64,000 nucleotides of DNA from Bacillota bacterium (GTDB lineage: Bacteria > Bacillota > Bacilli > Paenibacillales > Paenibacillaceae): assembly GCA_023391635.1 (NCBI GenBank), contig JAEWAQ010000075.1, positions 62,001 to 126,000 of the forward strand. The letters run 5' to 3'. Position numbers and translations under genes: made by a program. Shown piece by piece: positions 59,393 to 64,000 of this stretch (position 1 is its first letter; each line of letters begins with the position of its first letter). The notes beneath the pieces are model-generated. The model was not told where the DNA came from, ran no database searches, and was given only the letters and a program-made list of their open reading frames with translations.

Positions 59393-60055
59393 ATGAAATT
59401 GAAGCAATTCGTCATTATCGGGCTGGGCAGATTCGGTTCGAGCCTGGGCAGGGAACTGGTGCAATCGGGCTACGAAGTGCTCGGCATCGACGAAGACGAG
59501 GAGAAAGTGGATGAAATGTCCGGCGTGCTGACCCATGCGGTGATGGCGAACGGGACGGACGAAGAGGTGCTTCGGTCCGTAGGCGTCCGCAATTTCGATT
59601 GCGGCATCGTGGCGATCGGCAGCGACATCCAGGCCAGCATACTGGCGGCGATCCTGCTCAAGGATATGGGCGTCGGCAAAGTGGTAGCCAAGGCGGTCAG
59701 CGAGCTGCACGGCAGGGTGCTGGAGAAGATCGGCGTCGACCGCGTCGTCTATCCGGAGCGGGATATGGGCGTCCGCGTGGCGCACCAGTTGGTGTCCCCG
59801 AATCTGCTGGACTACATCGAGCTGTCCAAGAAGTATACGATCGCGGAATTGGTCATTCCCGAATGCCTGTCCGGCAAGACGCTGGCGGCCGTCAATCCGC
59901 GCGGACGCTTCGGCTGCAGCATTGTGGCGATCAACAAGCCCAAGGGCATGATCGTGGCGCCGGTTGCCGACGACGTGCTGATCGAGAACGACGTCATGGT
60001 CGTCATCGGCACGAACCAGCAGATCGAACAGTTTCAGGCGTCCATTATGAAATAG
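59393..60055 (+). CDS. ktrA: Potassium uptake regulator KtrA (TrkA-N/TrkA-C)
   Basis: A 220-residue RCK protein. N-terminal RCK domain: FVIIGLGRFGSSLGRELVQS, the nucleotide-binding GxGxxG; Asp in VLGIDEDEEKVDE. The C-terminal TrkA-C domain includes ELVIPECLSGKTLAAVNPRG. It gates KtrB in response to ATP/ADP and binds c-di-AMP in several Bacillota. AAGGAGCAGG before the ATG. Its end overlaps the convergent histidine kinase gene by 11 bases. Confidence 0.93.
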   Translation: MKLKQFVIIGLGRFGSSLGRELVQSGYEVLGIDEDEEKVDEMSGVLTHAVMANGTDEEVLRSVGVRNFDCGIVAIGSDIQASILAAILLKDMGVGKVVAKAVSELHGRVLEKIGVDRVVYPERDMGVRVAHQLVSPNLLDYIELSKKYTIAELVIPECLSGKTLAAVNPRGRFGCSIVAINKPKGMIVAPVADDVLIENDVMVVIGTNQQIEQFQASIMK

Positions 60056-62018
60056 GTTCATCGAACAAGCCTTGGATAGCTGCAAAACGTACGGGCTTCG
60101 GGATCAATTTGGCAAACCCCGCAGCCCGGCATTTATTCTGGGCGTCAGGCCCTGTGTCGGACGCCATGGCCACCCATTGGGGAGGCCGTTGCGCATCATG
60201 ACCATAGGAAGCAGATGGAGTGAAGTGCTCCAAACGGTTCGCGCCCGGCAGATGGATATCCGCCAAGACGATATCGTAATGTTTTTGTTCTAACGCGCTC
60301 TGCGCCTGATCGCCACCTTCGCACGCATCCGCATCATGACCCAGCCGCTTCAGCATATGCAGGATCAACCTTCGATTGACGGAATGATTTTCAACGACAA
60401 GGACAGACTTGGGAGAACCCGAAGGCGGTACGGACGGGCTGGTCTCGTCGAGCTTCTGTTTCATTTCGCGCAAATGTTCGGTAATTTCATGTTCCGGGCA
60501 TGTCCGAACCTCAACCTGAAAAACAAAAGTCGCGCCCGCCGTATCGTTCTGTTCAATACGAATGGTTCCGCCCATCAACTCGACCAGCGTCTTGGTAATG
60601 GCCAGCCCCAATCCGCTGCCCCCGTATTCCCGGTTCGTAGAAGCGTCTACCTGCGAGAATGGCTGAAACAAACGTCCGACGAAGTCGGGCGGGATGCCGA
60701 TCCCCGTATCCTGAATCGTGAATTCAAGGAGGAGGGTGTCTTCATACTCGGCAGCTTTGCTGATCAGAATATAAATTCCGCCTTCGCAGGTGAATTTGAC
60801 AGCATTCCCGATCAAATTCAGCAAAATCTGTAACAGTCGAGACGCGTCTCCCCGTAAAAATTCAGGCAGTTCCGGGTCGTAAAATACGACATATTCCAAT
60901 CCCTTCTCCAATAGCTTGGACGTGAAAAAGTCGCGAACTTGCTCCAAACATCCTTGCAGCAGAAACGGTTTGTCTTCGAGTTCCATTCGTCCTGCTTCCA
61001 GTTTGGAAAAATCGAGCACGTCATTAATCAAAGATAATAAAGTATCCCCGTTTTTGACGACAATTTTGACGAATTCGCTCTGTTCCTTGGTCAGTCCGGA
61101 ATTCAGCAACAGGTCCATCATTCCGATGACGCCGTTCAAAGGAGTTCGAATCTCATGACTCATAAAAGATAGAAATTCGGTCTTTACCTGGGCGGCATGC
61201 TCCGCAATCTCTTTGGCGCGAATCAAAACATGCTCTGCGCTTTTGCGCTTGGTAACGTCTCTCACGGTGCAAGCAAGATGATAGGGATCGACTGCAGACA
61301 TGCCCAGCTGGACCTCTGCGGGGAAAGTCGTACCGTCTTTGCGCCGGGGCATCATTTCCACTACTTTGTTCAGCAGATCGGCGTTTATTTTTTCATCCAA
61401 AGCCGGCAATATTAAACGAATCGATTGCCCGATCAATTCGTTCCTGCTCATACGGAACATGCCTTCAACGGCAGGGTTGGCCATCAGCACTTTGCCGTTC
61501 GAATCGAAGACGAGCATGGAATCGATAGAAGTATCCATGACGACGCGGGATTGCGCTTCTGCATTGCGTAACTCCCGATTCATTCGTTCCAGTTCGTTTG
61601 CTTGCCGCTGCAGCGATTTCTGCGCATCGTACAGGGCGACATATCCTTGAATTTTGCATCTTAAAATATGCGGAACGAACGGTTTGGTCATATATTCGAT
61701 CGCGCCCGCGGAATAGCCGGCTGCATAATGCTGCGCTTCCTTGCTGGTCGCCGTAATAAAGATGATCGGGATATTGCGGAATCGCTTATACGCTTTAATA
61801 TGGCTGGCCGTCTCAAAGCCGTCCATCCCCGGCATTTGCACATCCATCAGGATGACGGCGATCTCTTCCCGGAGCAGAATCCGCAGCGCTTCGGCGCCGG
61901 AATGAGCGCGGATCAGACGGTACGGTTCCTCTGCCAATACGGCTTCGAAGGCGAGTATATTTTCAAGACGATCGTCCACAAGCAAAATATTGACCGGATA
62001 GTCGCGATTCGTCAACAA
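60045..62018 (-). CDS. Hybrid histidine kinase: REC-PAS-HisKA-HATPase-REC
   Basis: A cytoplasmic 657-residue signalling protein without membrane segments. REC1 (residues 8-125) has the acidic pair VDD, phospho-acceptor Asp59 in LMDVQMPGMDG and YMTKPF. A coiled coil and PAS follow (155-265), then HisKA with His288 in SFMSHEIRTPLNGV, HATPase with NLIGNAVKFT, DTGIGI and GGSGLGL. REC2 keeps Asp in LADIHLPG and Lys in IPKPV but its acidic pair is VEN, lacking one acid. The start is TTG 62018 behind GGGGAGG. It acts with CheR and the multi-receiver protein in one operon. Confidence 0.9.
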   Translation of the reverse strand: MLTNRDYPVNILLVDDRLENILAFEAVLAEEPYRLIRAHSGAEALRILLREEIAVILMDVQMPGMDGFETASHIKAYKRFRNIPIIFITATSKEAQHYAAGYSAGAIEYMTKPFVPHILRCKIQGYVALYDAQKSLQRQANELERMNRELRNAEAQSRVVMDTSIDSMLVFDSNGKVLMANPAVEGMFRMSRNELIGQSIRLILPALDEKINADLLNKVVEMMPRRKDGTTFPAEVQLGMSAVDPYHLACTVRDVTKRKSAEHVLIRAKEIAEHAAQVKTEFLSFMSHEIRTPLNGVIGMMDLLLNSGLTKEQSEFVKIVVKNGDTLLSLINDVLDFSKLEAGRMELEDKPFLLQGCLEQVRDFFTSKLLEKGLEYVVFYDPELPEFLRGDASRLLQILLNLIGNAVKFTCEGGIYILISKAAEYEDTLLLEFTIQDTGIGIPPDFVGRLFQPFSQVDASTNREYGGSGLGLAITKTLVELMGGTIRIEQNDTAGATFVFQVEVRTCPEHEITEHLREMKQKLDETSPSVPPSGSPKSVLVVENHSVNRRLILHMLKRLGHDADACEGGDQAQSALEQKHYDIVLADIHLPGANRLEHFTPSASYGHDAQRPPQWVAMASDTGPDAQNKCRAAGFAKLIPKPVRFAAIQGLFDEPIS

Positions 62019-62037
62019 GGCTTCATCCTCCCCGGCA

Positions 62038-62859
62038 TTACGGCGTTTTTCGGAAAAGCTTTTCCTGTTTGTTTATTTCCATGTAATTTGCGGCATGTTC
62101 ACTGGACCGGATCGTTTCCCGATCTCCCAGAACGAGAAATCCGAACGGGATCAAGCTATCGTAAAACAGACGGTGTACGCGATTTTGCAGATGCCTGTTG
62201 AAATAAATGAGCACATTCCGGCAAAAGATGACGTTAAATTCATTAAACGATTGATCCGAGGCCAAGTTATGGCTGGCGAACACGATATTTTTCAACAGTG
62301 ACCGATCGAATATGACGGCGTCATGCTGAGCGGTGTAATAATCCGAAAATGCCCGGAGCCCGCCGGCCTTCAAATAATTATGCGTATACAGCTTCATATT
62401 GTGCAGGGGCAAAATACCCGATTTGGCTTTCTCCAGCGATTCCTCGTCAATATCGGTCGCATAGATGCGGGCTTTGTCGTAAAGCCCTTCTTCCTGCAGC
62501 AAAATAGCCATGGAAATCGCTTCTTCTCCGGTCGAACATCCCGCATGCCAGATTCGGATATGCGGATAGGTGTGCAAAAAAGGGACGACCTCCTTGCGAA
62601 AAGCCAGAAACATGGACGGATCGCGGAACATCTCGGTTACGTTGATGACCAGGGACCGAAACAACAGCTGCATCTTGGCAGGATCGTGCAGAATTTCCGC
62701 CATGAGAGCTGCGATCGTAGGGGCCCCCGTCGCCTGCAAGCCATGCCGGATTCTTCGGCGTATCGAATCGTAGGCATAGTTCCGGAAGTCGTAACCATAC
62801 ATGCGATACATGGCTTCAAGCAGCAGTTCAACTTCGATTTTCTCCCGTTCTGCCGACAA
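62038..62859 (-). CDS. CheR-type protein-glutamate methyltransferase
   Basis: A CheR methyltransferase: N-terminal helical domain (YGYDFRNYAYDSIRRRIRHG), SAM-binding IRIWHAGCSTGEEAISMAIL, ATDIDEESLEKA, and FCRNVLIYF. It lacks chemotaxis neighbours, so it probably serves the adjacent kinase system rather than motility. The first standard start in frame is TTG 62859, but an ideal AGGAGG (62914-62919 on minus) is six bases from an in-frame ATC (62905-62907) and nine from ATT, adding 15-16 residues; the true start is unclear. The gene ends 19 bases before the histidine kinase. Confidence 0.88.
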   Translation of the reverse strand: MSAEREKIEVELLLEAMYRMYGYDFRNYAYDSIRRRIRHGLQATGAPTIAALMAEILHDPAKMQLLFRSLVINVTEMFRDPSMFLAFRKEVVPFLHTYPHIRIWHAGCSTGEEAISMAILLQEEGLYDKARIYATDIDEESLEKAKSGILPLHNMKLYTHNYLKAGGLRAFSDYYTAQHDAVIFDRSLLKNIVFASHNLASDQSFNEFNVIFCRNVLIYFNRHLQNRVHRLFYDSLIPFGFLVLGDRETIRSSEHAANYMEINKQEKLFRKTP

Positions 62860-62919
62860 ATCCTTTCCCGTCGACTCGCCATTCGCATTGCTGTTTGCTG
62901 GAATGATGGTCTGCCTCCT

Positions 62920-64000
62920 TTATTTGTATAGCCATACTTTCAATAAGGACAGCAGCTTGTCGATATCGATAGGCTTGCTGATGTAGTCGGACGCCCCCGC
63001 ATCAAGACAACGTTGGCGATCCTCCTTCATGGCTTTGGCCGTGAGCGCTATAATCGGCAGCTTCTCGAATCGGGACTGTTCGCGAATCGCCTTGATCATC
63101 TGGTAGCCATCCATTTCAGGCATCATAATGTCCGTAAGAACCAGGTCGAAATTCGGGTTTTTGTCAAGCAGTTCAAGCGCCTCCCGGCCGTTTTCCGCGA
63201 AGGTCACCTGGATGTTGTACGATGAAAGCACATTTGTTAGCGCAAAGATGTTGCGCATATCGTCTTCCACAAGCAGCAATTGTTTCCCTTCGAGAGCCGT
63301 TTCGTTATCGTAAAGTTTCTTTAGCATATGGCGCCGATCTTCCGGCAGGTTGGCCTCGATACGATGAAGGAATAACGCTGTTTCGTCAAACAAGCGTTCC
63401 TGGGATTTTACGCTTTTGAGAATGATGCTTTCCGCGTATTTTTTCAACTCGATTTCTTCTTTAAGATCGAGTTCTTTGCCGGTATAAATGATGATAGGCA
63501 ATGATTTCAGCTTATCGATCTGACGGATTCGGTCCAGCAGTTCGAAGCCGGATATATCAGTCAGCCCCAAATCCAGTACCATGCAGTCAAAGTTTTCTTG
63601 CAGAAGTTCTCGCAATGCTTCTTCGCCTGTAGATACCGCCCTGATTACAAGGTCGTCATGATCGATCAGCTCGACCATGCTGTCTCGCAATACGATATCG
63701 TCTTCTACAATCAACAGCCGTTTGAGCCTATGATCGATAAAGGATTCCATTCGGGAGAAGGCGGCATCCATATGTTCTTTATCGACCGGTTTTTTCAAAT
63801 ACGCCATGGCGCCCATCAAGAGCCCTTGCTGCGATTCTTCTTGAATTGAAATAATATGAACAGGGATATGCCTTAATTGGGAATGCTGCTTCAATCGCTC
63901 TAAAATGGACCAGCCATCCAATACCGGAAGTTGAATATCCAGAATAATGGCATCGGGTTTATAAGCGTGGGCGAGCGCCAGTCCTTTATCGCCTTGCAGC
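62920..64000 (-). CDS. Multi-receiver signalling protein, 5' end beyond the window
   Basis: Open at the right edge; 360 codons are visible. Three successive receiver domains: REC1 with LDIQLPVLDG and YLKKPVD, REC2 with LLIVEDDIVL, MVLDLGLTDISG and Lys in ILKSV, REC3 with LLLVEDDMRN, VLTDIMMPEMDG and YISKPID. The frame continues upstream past 64000, so a kinase core probably precedes the receivers. Its stop is followed directly by the ribosome binding site of the CheR gene, so all three genes form one operon. Confidence 0.88.
   Translation of the reverse strand, partial: LQGDKGLALAHAYKPDAIILDIQLPVLDGWSILERLKQHSQLRHIPVHIISIQEESQQGLLMGAMAYLKKPVDKEHMDAAFSRMESFIDHRLKRLLIVEDDIVLRDSMVELIDHDDLVIRAVSTGEEALRELLQENFDCMVLDLGLTDISGFELLDRIRQIDKLKSLPIIIYTGKELDLKEEIELKKYAESIILKSVKSQERLFDETALFLHRIEANLPEDRRHMLKKLYDNETALEGKQLLLVEDDMRNIFALTNVLSSYNIQVTFAENGREALELLDKNPNFDLVLTDIMMPEMDGYQMIKAIREQSRFEKLPIIALTAKAMKEDRQRCLDAGASDYISKPIDIDKLLSLLKVWLYK

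Overview
The window looks like a chromosomal stretch of a Gram-positive Bacillota of the Paenibacillaceae (Paenibacillus or Cohnella type). Strong AGGAGG ribosome binding sites, frequent TTG/GTG starts, an S-layer homology (SLH) protein, LplB/YtcP-type sugar permeases without their own ATPase, a YqzM-like small protein and a c-di-AMP riboswitch ahead of ktrB all point that way. No phage, insertion sequence, CRISPR array, rRNA or tRNA gene was seen. About three quarters of the window is accessory carbohydrate catabolism; the rest is housekeeping (uvrC, ABC exporter, potassium uptake, signalling).

Layout: (1) 0.3-5.1 kb: a LysR regulator, a large secreted SLH beta-helix/FN3 protein, and a decayed second copy of the lysR region. 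(2) 5.1-15.7 kb: a minus-strand set (AraC regulator, TIM-barrel isomerase/epimerase, Gfo/Idh oxidoreductase) diverging from a plus-strand operon of GH4 glycosidase, Gfo/Idh oxidoreductase, cytoplasmic FG-GAP protein and carbon-nitrogen hydrolase, ending against a convergent ROK repressor. (3) 15.9-26.3 kb: a consensus promoter and ROK-like operator, a truncated aldo/keto reductase relic, then a CUT1 ABC importer, isochorismatase-like hydrolase, PHP hydrolase, GH38-like DUF5054 protein, FucU/RbsD mutarotase, intact aldo/keto reductase and metallophosphoesterase. (4) 26.4-36.3 kb: an AgaS-like SIS isomerase, class II aldolase and two PfkB kinases, a second ROK regulator, and a second GH4 + FG-GAP pair followed by the wreck of a second solute-binding-protein gene. 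(5) 36.4-43.4 kb: AraC regulator, six ~51-bp tandem repeats, a YqzM-like gene, a heterodimeric ABC exporter and uvrC. (6) 43.5-55.7 kb: two convergent operons and a LacI regulator that share operator-like AACCGATACC sites: SDR, RbsACB-type importer, cyclase-family hydrolase, epimerase and amidase on plus; PfkB kinase, HPS-like, PHI and formamidase on minus. (7) 55.7-64 kb: CPBP protease, riboswitch-controlled ktrB with ktrA, and a histidine kinase/CheR/multi-receiver cluster running off the right edge.

The likely logic of regions 2-4 is import of an unidentified oligosaccharide or glycoside, cleavage by NAD-dependent GH4 enzymes, redox/epimerisation of keto-sugars by Gfo/Idh and TIM-barrel enzymes, and entry to glycolysis through the SIS isomerase, tagatose-6-phosphate-type kinase and aldolase. 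The GH4 + FG-GAP pair is present twice and both copies sit near ROK repressors and remnants or intact copies of the same importer family, so the locus appears to have grown by duplication followed by loss. Region 6 is the second candidate for an undescribed pathway: its enzyme set combines amide-bond hydrolases with a ribulose-monophosphate-like enzyme pair under one LacI repressor.
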